This document shows, piece after piece, positions 26,398-34,699 of a DNA stretch of 64,000 bases; the stretch's first letter is position 1, and each line of letters opens with the position of its first letter. Source of the stretch: Levilactobacillus brevis (GTDB taxonomy: Bacteria > Bacillota > Bacilli > Lactobacillales > Lactobacillaceae); contig CP032931.1 in assembly GCA_003666485.1 (NCBI GenBank), positions 1,178,001 through 1,242,000 of the forward strand, read 5' to 3'. The notes under the pieces are model-generated. The model was not told where the DNA came from, ran no database searches, and was given only the letters and a program-made list of their open reading frames with translations. The position numbers and the translations under genes are program-made.

Positions 26398-26491
26398 CAA
26401 AAAGGTCACAAACTAACTGGGCATTCAGATCCGTTGGCTGGCCGTTTTGTGATAGAGTAGTTTTAGAGAAGAAGTCAAAGGAGATGAGGTC

Positions 26492-27187
26492 ATGACGACC
26501 CTTGTATTGGTTTCCCATCCGCACTTGGCCGACTCGACCAGCCAGCAATTTTTAAAGGCGAGTCTGCCGGAGAACACGGATATCGTGTGGGAACACATTG
26601 AAAGTCAAACGCACTTGGACGTTGCCAAGGAACAGGCACAGCTACGGCAAGCGGACCGGATCATTTTACAATTTCCATTATATTGGTACGCGGCCCCCGC
26701 TGGCCTAAAAGCCTGGGAGGACACGGTGTTGACGCGGACCTTTGTCTACGGCGACCACCGTTACCCCTTAGCCGACAAGGAACTGGGGATCGTGGTCACC
26801 ACTGGAATGCCAGCCAAGGCGTTTCAACGCGGCGGGGCCGAGGGGCTCACGTTAGACGCCGCTTTGGCGCCCTTAGCCGCAGTGGCCCACCGCGCGAAAA
26901 TGACTTGGTTACCGACGTTTGCGATTCACCAGTTTGCCTACCTGGAGGAGCCGGAAAAACTCCAGCTAGTTGTTGATTATCAGCGTTACCTGACGCAAGG
27001 CCAACCGGACAGCTTACAAGCACGCCAAACCTGGTTTGCCCAAAAGCTCCCCGGGATGATCGACCAATTGCCGCCGGAACAACAGGCGACGGGCCGGCTG
27101 ATTGAAGCCGAGTTTGCTCAACAACAGGACGACATCGAGGCGTTGGCGGATACCTTGTCTTTGATTAAGGAGCGAGACGATGACTGA
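26492..27187 (+). CDS. NAD(P)H quinone oxidoreductase-like flavoprotein
   Basis: A 231-residue flavodoxin-fold oxidoreductase of the KefF/MdaB/NQO type. It opens LVLVSHPHLADSTSQQFL, the FMN/FAD-phosphate site, then IILQFPLYWYAAPAGLKAWED (residues 56-76) with the conserved FPxYW, and VTTGMPAKAFQRGG, the isoalloxazine loop. Two-electron reduction of quinones or similar acceptors is expected in the cytoplasm. The last 35 residues extend as a charged helix beyond the domain. The next short gene overlaps its stop. Confidence 0.88.
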   Translation: MTTLVLVSHPHLADSTSQQFLKASLPENTDIVWEHIESQTHLDVAKEQAQLRQADRIILQFPLYWYAAPAGLKAWEDTVLTRTFVYGDHRYPLADKELGIVVTTGMPAKAFQRGGAEGLTLDAALAPLAAVAHRAKMTWLPTFAIHQFAYLEEPEKLQLVVDYQRYLTQGQPDSLQARQTWFAQKLPGMIDQLPPEQQATGRLIEAEFAQQQDDIEALADTLSLIKERDDD

Positions 27188-27359
27188 GCAATCGCAATGG
27201 TTACAACTGCAGATCGACAAGTTAGCGGAGCAGCAGTCGAAGTTCACCGACCGGGCTTTCTGGTTGGCGCTCAAGAAAATGGTTCGTGAACAGGACCGGC
27301 GCAATGACCAGCTGAGCGGCGAAGTCGATGGCCGCACCTGGCGCCCAGACAAGTGGTAA
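27180..27359 (+). CDS. 59-residue charged protein coupled to the quinone reductase
   Basis: This short frame starts at ATG 27180, overlapping the upstream gene by eight bases, with AAGGAG six bases before it. It encodes a soluble, helical, charged peptide (LQIDKLAEQQSKFTDRAFWL, then KKMVREQDRRND and WRPDKW). No known family is evident to me. The overlap and ribosome site favour a real gene. Confidence 0.6.
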   Translation: MTEQSQWLQLQIDKLAEQQSKFTDRAFWLALKKMVREQDRRNDQLSGEVDGRTWRPDKW

Positions 27360-27401
27360 TGCTCTCCGCGGTTGTTTGTGGCCATCACATTGGCCGCACT
27401 G

Positions 27402-27583
27402 GCCGCCTTACCGTTCGCTAGATATGAGTCGGAACGCGGTGGGCGCCGGGCCAAGCCAAAGAGCGGTCTTGACCCTCAACTTGGAGCCGACAACCCGCGT
27501 CTCCAAGTTGCCAGTTTTCTAACCAGCAAGCTGCTAAGAAAACTCCCACGGCTGAACTCATATCTAGCGAACTCTCGGCTACG
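27402..27583 (+). repeat. Family A repeat (A3)
   Basis: Full copy. Arms TTCGCTAGATATGAG and its exact complement near the right end enclose a CTTGGAG/CTCCAAG central stem and AACTCCCACGGCTGA. Both the arm and the central stem differ from other copies by paired substitutions. Confidence 0.88.
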
Positions 27584-27691
27584 GTGGTGTCAGTCAAATA
27601 AATTGGTTGAATTTTCCCAATATGTGGCAACAGGTGGCCGTCATTGGTGTTTAGACCAATGGCGTCTTAACGCACAAGCTGTCAACGTCGT

Positions 27692-27719
27692 AAAAAAAGA
27701 GGCCCTCAAATGGCCTCTA
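27692..27719 (-). terminator. Terminator of the minus-strand kinase gene
   Basis: GAGGCC-ctcaaat-GGCCTC with a run of seven A on the plus strand, which is a T run on the minus strand. Confidence 0.85.
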
Positions 27720-27728
27720 GTTAACGGT

Positions 27729-28547
27729 TTAGTTGTAAGAACGGTCCTGAGCCGCCCAGTGGTTGATGGGGCCAAACTTGTGGCCGACTTCAATGGGGTG
27801 GCCAATGGCCGTGTTGACAAATTGCTTGGCGATTTCAATCGCTTGTTTCATGGGCGTGCCCTTGGCCAATTCGGCGGTGATGCAGGCGGACAGGGAGTCG
27901 CCGGTGCCGTTGACCCGATCAGTCTGGTGATAAGGTTCGCTGAGCCAGAAGCCCTCACCGGATGCCAATAAAATGTAGTCACGGACGGTCGGCTGATGTT
28001 CATCGGCGTGACTGCCCTTGGCGACCACGTTTTTGGCACCCATGGCTTGCATCTTCTTGGCGGCCATGATCATGTCATCGTCGTTGTGAATGGTCATTTC
28101 AGCGATCTTTTGGACTTCATAAAAGTTCGGTGTTAGGACCGTTGCCAACGGAATCAATTTGGTCCGCAGGGTGTTAAAGGCACTTTCCTCTAACAGCTGA
28201 TTGCCGTGCTTGGTCATGATGACCGGGTCGACCACCAGTGGGCCGAAATCAGCGGCTTGGTAATTCTTGACGACGTCTTCAATTAGTTCGGAATCGGCGA
28301 GCATCCCCGTCTTAGCCGCGCGAATGTGGTAGTCGTCCGCCAGGTCAGCAAACTCTTGGTCGATGAAGTCGGTTGGCATGGGCACGCTGGCGTGGATGCC
28401 ATACGAGTTACCGGCCACGCAAGCAGTCATGACGGACGCACCGTAGACGCCGCGGGCAAAGAAGGTGTGCAGGTCGGCCTGCATCCCGGCGCTACCATCG
28501 CTGTCGGAACCTGCAATCGTTAAGGCTTGTGGATATGAATTTATCAT
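27729..28547 (-). CDS. Hydroxymethylpyrimidine/pyridoxine kinase (ThiD/PdxK family)
   Basis: A 272-residue ribokinase-fold enzyme. Seen are ALTIAGSDSDGSAGMQADLHTFF (residues 7-29 region), GASVMTACVAGNSYG, VDPVIMTKHGNQLL, and the anion-hole motif RVNGTGDSLSACITA near residue 210, where the Asp is the catalytic base. In lactobacilli, members of this group act on pyridoxal/pyridoxine, hydroxymethylpyrimidine or both, so the substrate is left open. The start at 28547 is the ATG of MINSYPQAL. Confidence 0.88.
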   Translation of the reverse strand: MINSYPQALTIAGSDSDGSAGMQADLHTFFARGVYGASVMTACVAGNSYGIHASVPMPTDFIDQEFADLADDYHIRAAKTGMLADSELIEDVVKNYQAADFGPLVVDPVIMTKHGNQLLEESAFNTLRTKLIPLATVLTPNFYEVQKIAEMTIHNDDDMIMAAKKMQAMGAKNVVAKGSHADEHQPTVRDYILLASGEGFWLSEPYHQTDRVNGTGDSLSACITAELAKGTPMKQAIEIAKQFVNTAIGHPIEVGHKFGPINHWAAQDRSYN

Positions 28548-28666
28548 TATTTGATCGGACCTCCGTGACTTAAACTTGAGTTGCATTCAGCATACCATGG
28601 AACCCATGAAAATTTCCATTGAAAGGCCACGGATAGTTTAACAAAAGTGAAAAGGGAGTGGGGAAC

Positions 28667-28963
28667 ATGACCACTGGGGGCAGAAATGTTTTACTCTGGA
28701 GCGTTGGGGGCGCTGCGGCGAGTTGGATTGCTATTGCTGGGGCTTTTGACCAGCTTTATTTACTAATTCCCAATGAACCGCTGACTTTAGCGCTCGGATT
28801 GACGCTAACTGTGATAAGCTTATATGGGTTGGTGCGCTCGGCACGACGGGGACCACAGTGGGGCCTGGTACCGGCGACGGTGGCGATTATTGCTGTCATC
28901 GCGGGCATCGTCACGGACGGGTCTTTGCTAGCGCTCGGCTTGACCATCCCAGGATTTTACTGA
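28667..28963 (+). CDS. Small integral membrane protein
   Basis: A 98-residue protein that I do not recognise, with three hydrophobic segments (about residues 7-28, 32-52 and 62-90). The ATG at 28667 has GGAGTGGGG upstream. It ends 25 bases before the likely codA start, so it is probably co-transcribed with it. A role in substrate entry is possible only by context. Confidence 0.65.
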   Translation: MTTGGRNVLLWSVGGAAASWIAIAGAFDQLYLLIPNEPLTLALGLTLTVISLYGLVRSARRGPQWGLVPATVAIIAVIAGIVTDGSLLALGLTIPGFY

Positions 28964-28988
28964 AATGCGACTAGGAGGATTAGCGTGC

Positions 28989-30224
28989 ATGTTAATTAAA
29001 CAAGGGCATATCGAAAATGCAAAGCAGCCACAGGATATTCGGATTGAAGATGGGCAGTTTACCGCCATCGCCGATCATTTAACACCAAAGGATAATGAAC
29101 AGGTGATCGATGCGACGGACAAATTGATCTTACCACCATTCGTTGACCCCCACGTCCATTTGGACAGTACGATGACGGCTGGGGACCCCGAATGGAACCA
29201 GTCCGGGACCTTATTTGACGGGATTCGCATCTGGTCGGAACGGAAAAAGACGTTGAGTATTGAAGACGTCAAAACGCGTTCTCGGCAAGCTTTGGAACGC
29301 CAAGCCGCAAACGGGATTCAGTTCGTGCGGTCACACGTTGACGTGACGGATCCAAGTTTGACGGCGCTCAAAGCCTTGATTGAAGTGCGTGACGAGGTCA
29401 AAGACTTCATTGAACTGCAGCTGGTCGCCTTCCCGCAAGAAGGCATCCTGTCGTTCCCGCACGGTAAGGAATTGATGGAACAGGCTGCCAAGTTAGGCGT
29501 TGACGTCATTGGGGCCATTCCGCATTTCGAATTCACCCGCGAATACAGCGTGGAATCCCTACATTTCGCCGTTGAACTGGCTCAAAAGTACGGCAAACTG
29601 GTCGACGCCCACTGTGACGAAATCGATGACCCAGCTTCCCGCGGCTTGGAAACATTGGCGACATTAGCCTTGGAGACCGGCTTGGGTGACCAAGTGACGG
29701 CCAGTCACACCACGGCAATGGGCTCTTACAACAACGCCTATGCTTATAAACTTATGCGGCTCCTACAGATGTCACACATCAACATGATTTCCAACCCCCT
29801 GATCAACACCCACTTGGGCGGCCGGTTCGACACCTACCCGAAGCGGCGTGGCTTGACGCGGGTCAAGGAGTTAAACGCCGCCGGGGTCAACGTGGCCTTC
29901 GGGGAAGACGACATCAAGGATCCTTGGTACCCAATGGGGGATGGCAACATGCTAGATTCCCTACACATGGGCATTCACGTGACGCAAATGATGGGCTACG
30001 ACGACATCATGAACTCTTACCAATTCGTCACGACTCACGGCGCCAAGGCCATGCACGTGACCGACCACTACGGCATTGAAGTCGGCAAGCCAGCTAACCT
30101 GGTCGTCATGAACAATGACAACTTCTACAACGCCTTGAACCAGCGTTCCGAAGTGCTGTACTCGATCCACCACGGTAAGGTCATCGTGAAGACCGACCCG
30201 AAGCAGGTTCACCTGGATCTCTAA
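28989..30224 (+). CDS. codA: Cytosine deaminase-type amidohydrolase
   Basis: A 411-residue metal-dependent hydrolase of the CodA branch, expected to deaminate cytosine to uracil in pyrimidine salvage. Metal and catalytic motifs are present in order: PPFVDPHVHLD, LVDAHCDEIDDP, VTASHTTAMG and FGEDDIKDPWYPMGDGNML. The start MLIKQGHIENAK at 28989 follows AGGAGGATT; an in-frame ATG at 28965 lies before that site. The substrate could also be a related aminopyrimidine. Confidence 0.88.
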   Translation: MLIKQGHIENAKQPQDIRIEDGQFTAIADHLTPKDNEQVIDATDKLILPPFVDPHVHLDSTMTAGDPEWNQSGTLFDGIRIWSERKKTLSIEDVKTRSRQALERQAANGIQFVRSHVDVTDPSLTALKALIEVRDEVKDFIELQLVAFPQEGILSFPHGKELMEQAAKLGVDVIGAIPHFEFTREYSVESLHFAVELAQKYGKLVDAHCDEIDDPASRGLETLATLALETGLGDQVTASHTTAMGSYNNAYAYKLMRLLQMSHINMISNPLINTHLGGRFDTYPKRRGLTRVKELNAAGVNVAFGEDDIKDPWYPMGDGNMLDSLHMGIHVTQMMGYDDIMNSYQFVTTHGAKAMHVTDHYGIEVGKPANLVVMNNDNFYNALNQRSEVLYSIHHGKVIVKTDPKQVHLDL

Positions 30225-30246
30225 AATTAACGCATCTCAAATCTCA

Positions 30247-30280
30247 GCAGACTGGCGCATCATGGCCAGCCTGCTTTTTT
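30247..30280 (+). terminator. Terminator of codA
   Basis: GCAGACTGGC-gcatcatg-GCCAGCCTGC followed by TTTTTT. Confidence 0.88.
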
Positions 30281-30328
30281 AGATTGTATAAAACCGTTGC
30301 CTGCGGCTGCCAGGGGTTGTGGAAACTG

Positions 30329-30511
30329 GCCGCCTACCGTTCGCCAAATATGAGACTGGAACGCTGTGGGCGGACGGCCGAGCCACAGGGCGGTCTCGAC
30401 TCTCGCTTTGAGCCGAAGACCACGTCTCAAAGACGCCGTTCCCTAACCAGCGAAAAGCGCTGCTAAGGGAACCCCACGGCTGAGCTCATATTTGGCGAAC
30501 TCTCGGCTACG
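30329..30511 (+). repeat. Family A repeat (A4)
   Basis: Full copy with perfect 15-bp arms, TTCGCCAAATATGAG and its complement, a central CTTTGAG/CTCAAAG stem, GGCGGTCTCGACTCTC and CCCACGGCTGAGCTCATA. Immediately left of it is a reversed family B end (CCTGCGGCTGCCAGGG). Confidence 0.9.
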
Positions 30512-30611
30512 ATTGTGCTTACCCTGACAATCATGTCAACGCTAGTTTCTCGAAGGAGTCGTTAGACTGGCCGACGGTTACGCTGTGTTGCTGACTGAGG
30601 GCCACTATCAT

Positions 30612-30796
30612 GCCGGAGGAGGCCAGGGGTGGAGCCAGCTGTGTCGACGGTGTTGGCTGGGGTTTTGTCTCAGCCTACAGCGTGGGGCGACTTGAGAGAC
30701 TCGCGATTCTGGCGAGGCTTTCAAGCGAACCGGAAGCCCGCTTCTCAGGCTGGAGGCGTCCCCCATAGCAGGTGGAACCCCTGGCAGCCGCAGGCA
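30612..30796 (+). repeat. Family B repeat (B2)
   Basis: Full copy. Arms GCCAGGGGT and ACCCCTGGC, a central stem CTTGAgAG/CTtTCAAG extended by CTCGC/GCGAG, and the block CCCCCATAGCAGGTGGAAC. Non-coding in all frames by eye. Confidence 0.88.
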
Positions 30797-30900
30797 ACGG
30801 GCATGCACAAACGGCAGGCGGCCAGTTGTTGCTATCCCTGGCAGCCGCAGGCAACGGGCATGCACAAACGGTAGGCGGCCAGTTTCCACAATCCCTGGCA
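30781..30900. repeat. 57-bp tandem repeat, about 2.1 copies
   Basis: CTGGCAGCCGCAGGCAACGG begins at 30781 and again at 30838, and a third start lies at 30895. The unit also holds GCATGCACAAACGG and AGGCGGCCAGTT, so it fuses a family B end to a family A end. The two copies differ at only a few positions. Confidence 0.9.
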
Positions 30901-30918
30901 GGTACCATTTGTCCAAAC

Positions 30919-30952
30919 AAAAAACGCCGGTCACTGTGGGAGTGGCGGCGTT
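30919..30952 (-). terminator. Terminator of the minus-strand 157-residue protein
   Basis: On the minus strand AACGCCGCC..GGCGTT is followed by TTTT. It lies five bases beyond the stop codon. Confidence 0.75.
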
Positions 30953-30956
30953 GGCA

Positions 30957-31430
30957 TTACTTCTTAGTGTGCTTAACTTTTTTAACGGCCGAGACGTGCG
31001 CTGGCTTGGCAGCGGCGACGGGCTTTTTCTTCTCGTGGTGTTGGGCGCGCAATTGGGCCTTCAACACCTCGATTTCGTCAGTGTGCTTGGTCTTCCATTC
31101 CTGATAGGAACTGGTGGAGTCCGTGTCAGTGGGCTTCAGGCCAGTGTTCAACCAGAAGCAGGCTTCAGAGAGGCTGGGGAAGTTGTGAATCCACAGCGTC
31201 TGGCCATTGTCGGAATCAAACGCCACGTAGGAACGGAAATGTTTCTTCAAAAACGTGTGGCGCCGAATCTTAAAGGCTTCACGCTTACGGGTCAGCCGGT
31301 AGTCTGGTAAGATGAATTGACCGGAGGCGGCTAGCTCTGGAAAACGTTCGTCGCGTTGGTCACGCTGGTCCTTCAGCATGGCACGGGCTTGGTCGACGGT
31401 TATAATGGTCGCACGGATCGGATTCTTCAT
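30957..31430 (-). CDS. Protein of unknown function with Lys/Ala-rich tail
   Basis: A 157-residue protein, not recognised. It starts MKNPIRATIITVDQARAMLK, has a globular middle (YVAFDSDNGQTLWIHNFPSL, EACFWLNTGLKP) and a basic low-complexity C-terminus (HHEKKKPVAAAKPAHVS...), which could bind nucleic acid. ATG at 31430 is chosen because the upstream codons lack a start. It is divergent from rnhA with a 459-base gap between. Confidence 0.65.
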   Translation of the reverse strand: MKNPIRATIITVDQARAMLKDQRDQRDERFPELAASGQFILPDYRLTRKREAFKIRRHTFLKKHFRSYVAFDSDNGQTLWIHNFPSLSEACFWLNTGLKPTDTDSTSSYQEWKTKHTDEIEVLKAQLRAQHHEKKKPVAAAKPAHVSAVKKVKHTKK

Positions 31431-31699
31431 GAAAAACGAAAACCCCCTCAAAAATTTAAAAAATGCAGGAAAAAACAGTGTTCTCCGGTCATTATTTCAC
31501 ACCCTCTAGATTAGCATAATCTAAAAGTTATGGAAACAATTTAACCTTAGAAATTCTGGATTTTCCGGATTATTAATTTTTTCGCAAAAAATTGCGCGAG
31601 AACCTACTGGCATTGGTGTCGTATTCATAAATTTGGTAATAGCAGATTTTAAAAAATCGACGAAAAAGTATGGTAAACTAGGGCGAGTTTAAGAAATTA

Positions 31700-31815
31700 G
31701 ACGACTGGGCACTGGTCGCGCGAAACCGTCGTGATTGCGGGTGATACCGCAGTCGGCTCCCAGTTGGCTGGGCGACAATCACGTGACTGTCCGACCGGAC
31801 GATGCCAGAATCACC
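31700..31815 (+). ncRNA. Candidate structured leader RNA upstream of rnhA
   Basis: CGTGATTG at 31730-31737 pairs with CAATCACG at 31776-31783 and encloses two hairpins: GCGG/CCGC (31737-31750) and CCCAG-ttgg-CTGGG (31759-31772). Flanking stems ACGAC/GTCGT to the left and GTCC/GGAC to the right are also possible. A -10-like TAAACT is at 31674. The fold is seen by eye; that it is an RNA element is inference. Confidence 0.4.
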
Positions 31816-31889
31816 AAGACCAATTCGCCGACTATGATAACTAACACCCAATTGATTATCCAAAACAAATTTTGAAAGCAGGAACGAAG

Positions 31890-32759
31890 ATGGCACAAAA
31901 ATACTATGCGGTCCGTAAAGGCAAACAGCCGGGGATCTACCGGACCTGGCCGGAAACGCAAAAGCAAGTCAACGGCTATTCCGGCGCGCAATACAAGAGC
32001 TTTACGACTGAAGCGGCTGCCCAGGCCTTCATGCAAGAGTCACCGAGCAAGCCGGCACATGCCAGATTCGCACACACCAAGTCGGCGTCAACGGCCACCA
32101 CAGCCGCTCAGACAACGATTACGGTCTATACCGATGGTGGTTCCCGTAACACGGGCAACGTCGCTGGCGGCCACGTCCGCGTCGCTGACAAGGCCGCTTG
32201 GGCCTACCGAATTGAATTACCCGATAGTGTGGAAACGGGGTCGGCCGGTGAATTTGGCGCGACTAATAACCGCATGGAAATCATGGCCTTTCGCAATGCC
32301 CTGCAACACCTGGTCGACTTGGGACAGACGCGCGAAAGCATCTTGTTCGTGTTGGATTCCCAGTACGTTTTGAACGCCGTCACCAAGGGCTGGCTGGCCG
32401 GGTGGAAACGCCGCGGTTGGAAGCGTAGTGCAGGACCACTAGTCAACGCCGAGCTCTGGCAAGATGTGGATCGGCTGTTGCCGCAATTTACCGACCTTCA
32501 CTATCGTTGGACCAAGGGCCACGCCACTAATCAGGGGAACGTCTTCGTCGATCATTTGCTCAATCAAACGATGGACCAGATGACCAAATCTGGTGCGAAG
32601 CCGGCGTCACGGTCGCGCACCACACTTGCTGCACCGAAAGCCCGGCCTACCAAGGCCGCAGCGGCTAAACCGGACTCTGAAATGACGCACCAATCAGCCG
32701 AACAATCCGTGGCTGACATCGCGCGTAGTTTACGGGACCTACCGTTTACAGATGATTAA
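31890..32759 (+). CDS. rnhA: Ribonuclease H with N-terminal viroplasmin-like hybrid-binding domain
   Basis: A 289-residue RNase HI. Residues 3-47 (YYAVRKGKQPGIYRTWPE.. GYSGAQYKSFTTEAAAQAFM) form the caulimovirus/viroplasmin domain that binds RNA-DNA hybrids. The catalytic domain from about residue 72 has TVYTDGGSRN (first Asp), TNNRMEIMAF (Glu), VLDSQYVLNA (Asp) and VDHL near the end. It removes RNA from hybrids. A basic Ala/Pro-rich spacer and acidic tail follow. ATG at 31890 follows AGGAACGAAG. Confidence 0.93.
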   Translation: MAQKYYAVRKGKQPGIYRTWPETQKQVNGYSGAQYKSFTTEAAAQAFMQESPSKPAHARFAHTKSASTATTAAQTTITVYTDGGSRNTGNVAGGHVRVADKAAWAYRIELPDSVETGSAGEFGATNNRMEIMAFRNALQHLVDLGQTRESILFVLDSQYVLNAVTKGWLAGWKRRGWKRSAGPLVNAELWQDVDRLLPQFTDLHYRWTKGHATNQGNVFVDHLLNQTMDQMTKSGAKPASRSRTTLAAPKARPTKAAAAKPDSEMTHQSAEQSVADIARSLRDLPFTDD

Positions 32760-32876
32760 GGGTATAATGACAACTAGAGAGATTGTAGACGTTATCTAAT
32801 TGGGGGAACCAGCACCCAAGGATTTAGGGGCTAGCCTAGGTCCAGCAAATATTAAGGATTGAATGGGGTACCGACG

Positions 32877-33347
32877 ATGCAAGCAAAGTTAATTCCGTAT
32901 TTGGAGTTTGAAAATGCCAAAGAGGCAATTGATTATTATCAGAGTGTCTTTGGCGCAACGAATGCTTACCGTGTCAGTCCAACCGTGGATGAAGCCGAGC
33001 GTTTTGGCCTGGATCCCGCGGTTGACCTGGAAAAGATGACGATGCGCGGTGGCTTTCAAGTCATGGGGTTGGATATTCAATGTGCGGATGCCTTGATGGG
33101 GCAACCGACGTCTTCCACCTTGATTTCACTGATGTTGGCAGTCGATGAGGATGACAGTGCCAGCGTCAAGGCGTTGGACGCGTTGTACCAGCGCCTGGTC
33201 AAGTCCGACGTCAAGGTGATCAGTCCCTTTGCCAAACAATCATTGGGCGGCAAAATGGGGCAGATTGTGGATGCTTATGGCATCACTTGGATTCTCAGCG
33301 AACAAGCCTGGCCCGCTCAGCCTAGCGAAGCAACTACCGAAGCTTAG
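32877..33347 (+). CDS. VOC (glyoxalase-fold) protein, PhnB-like
   Basis: A 156-residue vicinal-oxygen-chelate protein. It begins MQAKLIPYLEFENAKEAIDY YQSVFGA-style, the typical PhnB start, and ends with FAKQSLGGKMGQIVDAYGIT before WILSE. Members bind metals or small hydrophobic ligands, and this one has no clear enzymatic assignment. The roughly 115-base leader holds a TATAAT at 32762 and a TTGGG/CCCAA hairpin, neither assigned. Confidence 0.82.
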   Translation: MQAKLIPYLEFENAKEAIDYYQSVFGATNAYRVSPTVDEAERFGLDPAVDLEKMTMRGGFQVMGLDIQCADALMGQPTSSTLISLMLAVDEDDSASVKALDALYQRLVKSDVKVISPFAKQSLGGKMGQIVDAYGITWILSEQAWPAQPSEATTEA

Positions 33348-33363
33348 ACAGTTGGCGACACTG

Positions 33364-33551
33364 ACCGCCTACCGTCCGCCAAATATGGGTCGGAACGCTG
33401 TGGGCGGACGAGTCGAGCCAAAAGGCGGTCTCGACGCCTCGCCTTTGAGCCGAAATTCACGTCTCAAAGACGCCAGTTTCCTAAGCGGCATGAATCGTGC
33501 CGCTAAAGAAACTCCCACGGCTGAACCCATATTTAGCGGACTCTCGGCTAC
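33364..33551 (+). repeat. Family A repeat (A5)
   Basis: Full copy. Arms TCCGCCAAATATGGG and CCCATATTTAGCGGA pair with one mismatch, enclosing a CTTTGAG/CTCAAAG central stem, GGCGGTCTCGACGCC and AACTCCCACGGCTGA. It includes an extra small hairpin (AGCGGCA..TGCCGCT). Confidence 0.88.
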
Positions 33552-33646
33552 ACTGGTCGCAATGGGTCAGCACTGGTTTTTAGCTACTAGTGGCAGTTGG
33601 CTGGCCGAATAAAGCATCTGTTAATTTTGAACAATCAGCAAAGCGT

Positions 33647-33690
33647 CGCGGTGCCCCGAATAACTTCTCGGTTACCGCGGTGTTTTTGAG
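33647..33690 (+). terminator. Terminator in the gap after family A repeat A5
   Basis: CGCGGT pairs with ACCGCG, and inner CCGA with TCGG, followed by GTGTTTTTG. It probably ends the VOC transcript. I see no gene in 33,552-33,898. Confidence 0.55.
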
Positions 33691-33898
33691 TAACAGCGGT
33701 TCTCAGATCCTTTGGAACGCTGATACCAAGCGATTGGTGAAGGCGCCTCAGAGCGTCCAGATTTTTGCCAAATCACTGTCTTGCTGGCAACATGCCAGAA
33801 TCTGCTTTGGCCAGTCTAGCGTCTCCCGGCTAACTGACCTTTTGTCGCCGCCTCACCATCAGTGGTATCATGAAACCAAGAGGAGTGATTGATAAATC

Positions 33899-34507
33899 AT
33901 GGCAACAGAACGAGAAAAAATGACAGCCGGGCAACCCTACAATCAATTCGACAAGGAACTGATCGACCGGCGTGTACTGGCCCGCAAGACCTTACAGGCG
34001 GCTAATCAGCTACCGGACAATCAGGCGCGGAACACGGCCTACAAACAATTATTGGCGGACACCGGTGATGATTTCTTCGTCGAGGCCAGCTTCACGTTTG
34101 ACTACGGCTGGAACATTCATATCGGCGACCATTTCTATGGCAACTACGATATGACCTTCCTGGATACCTGTCCCATCACGATTGGCAGTCACTGCTACTT
34201 CGGCCCCAACATTGGGCTGTACACGCCAGTTCACCCGTTGAACGCCATGGCGCGGGTCAACGATGTGGAAATGGGCGCGCCCATTACGATTGGTGATAAC
34301 GCTTGGCTAGGTGGCCGGGTCACGATTCTGCCGGGCGTCACGCTGGGCAACAACGTGGTTGTCGGTGCGGGTTCCGTTGTCACCAAGTCTTTTGGCGACA
34401 ACGTGGTCATTGCCGGCAACCCAGCGCGGGTCATCAAGGAAATTGATAACAGCGAGACTGGCGACGCAGCGGCTCGGGCCAAGTGGCCGGATAAATTGGA
34501 TAAATAG
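33899..34507 (+). CDS. Maltose/galactoside O-acetyltransferase-like (left-handed beta-helix)
   Basis: A 202-residue hexapeptide-repeat acyltransferase. [19 protein letters not shown] is the N-terminal Maa domain; [20 protein letters not shown] and the catalytic His region YTPVHPLNA follow; hexapeptide turns include [20 protein letters not shown] and [12 protein letters not shown]. It transfers acetyl from acetyl-CoA to a sugar hydroxyl, acting as a trimer. Natural substrate is unknown. Confidence 0.92.
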   Translation: MATEREKMTAGQPYNQFDKELIDRRVLARKTLQAANQLPDNQARNTAYKQLLADTGDDFFVEASFTFDYGWNIHIGDHFYGNYDMTFLDTCPITIGSHCYFGPNIGLYTPVHPLNAMARVNDVEMGAPITIGDNAWLGGRVTILPGVTLGNNVVVGAGSVVTKSFGDNVVIAGNPARVIKEIDNSETGDAAARAKWPDKLDK

Positions 34508-34617
34508 CCGTAATTTTGGCCGCCAATCTAAATTCTAATCAAATTCTTAGATTACTAACATGACGTGGCTTGTAACCGGTTTATTTTCGACAGAAAAAAC
34601 TTATCGTCTAGCAAGAT

Positions 34618-34645
34618 TTTACTAATTTAAATGACCGCGTATAAT
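34618..34645 (+). promoter_or_regulatory. Promoter of the BCCT transporter transcript
   Basis: TTTACT (34618-34623), 16-base spacer, TATAAT (34640-34645). Transcription would start near 34652, giving a leader of about 165 nt before the transporter start. Confidence 0.65.
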
Positions 34646-34699
34646 AGATTTTGGATATCGCTTTAAAAAGATTTTCGAAAGCAATTTGTATTTAACGGT

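Noticed and set aside
27372..27971. Open frame of 199 codons on the plus strand.
   Set aside because: It runs through a family A repeat, a terminator and the antisense of the kinase gene; no coding signal.
30608..30934. Frames with an exact 19-residue repeat on the minus strand.
   Set aside because: The peptide repeat follows from the 57-bp DNA tandem repeat within family B DNA and is not evidence of a protein.
31737..31750. GCGGGTGATACCGC resembles the T-box antiterminator consensus (GGGTGGNACCGC).
   Set aside because: The key TGGN is TGAT, no terminator or specifier stem follows, and the downstream gene is RNase H, not an amino acid or tRNA gene. The bases are better explained as a hairpin of the rnhA leader.
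33590..33892. 100-codon frame between the A5 repeat and the acetyltransferase.
   Set aside because: It crosses a probable terminator, has unusual Cys/Trp/His content and lacks a ribosome site.
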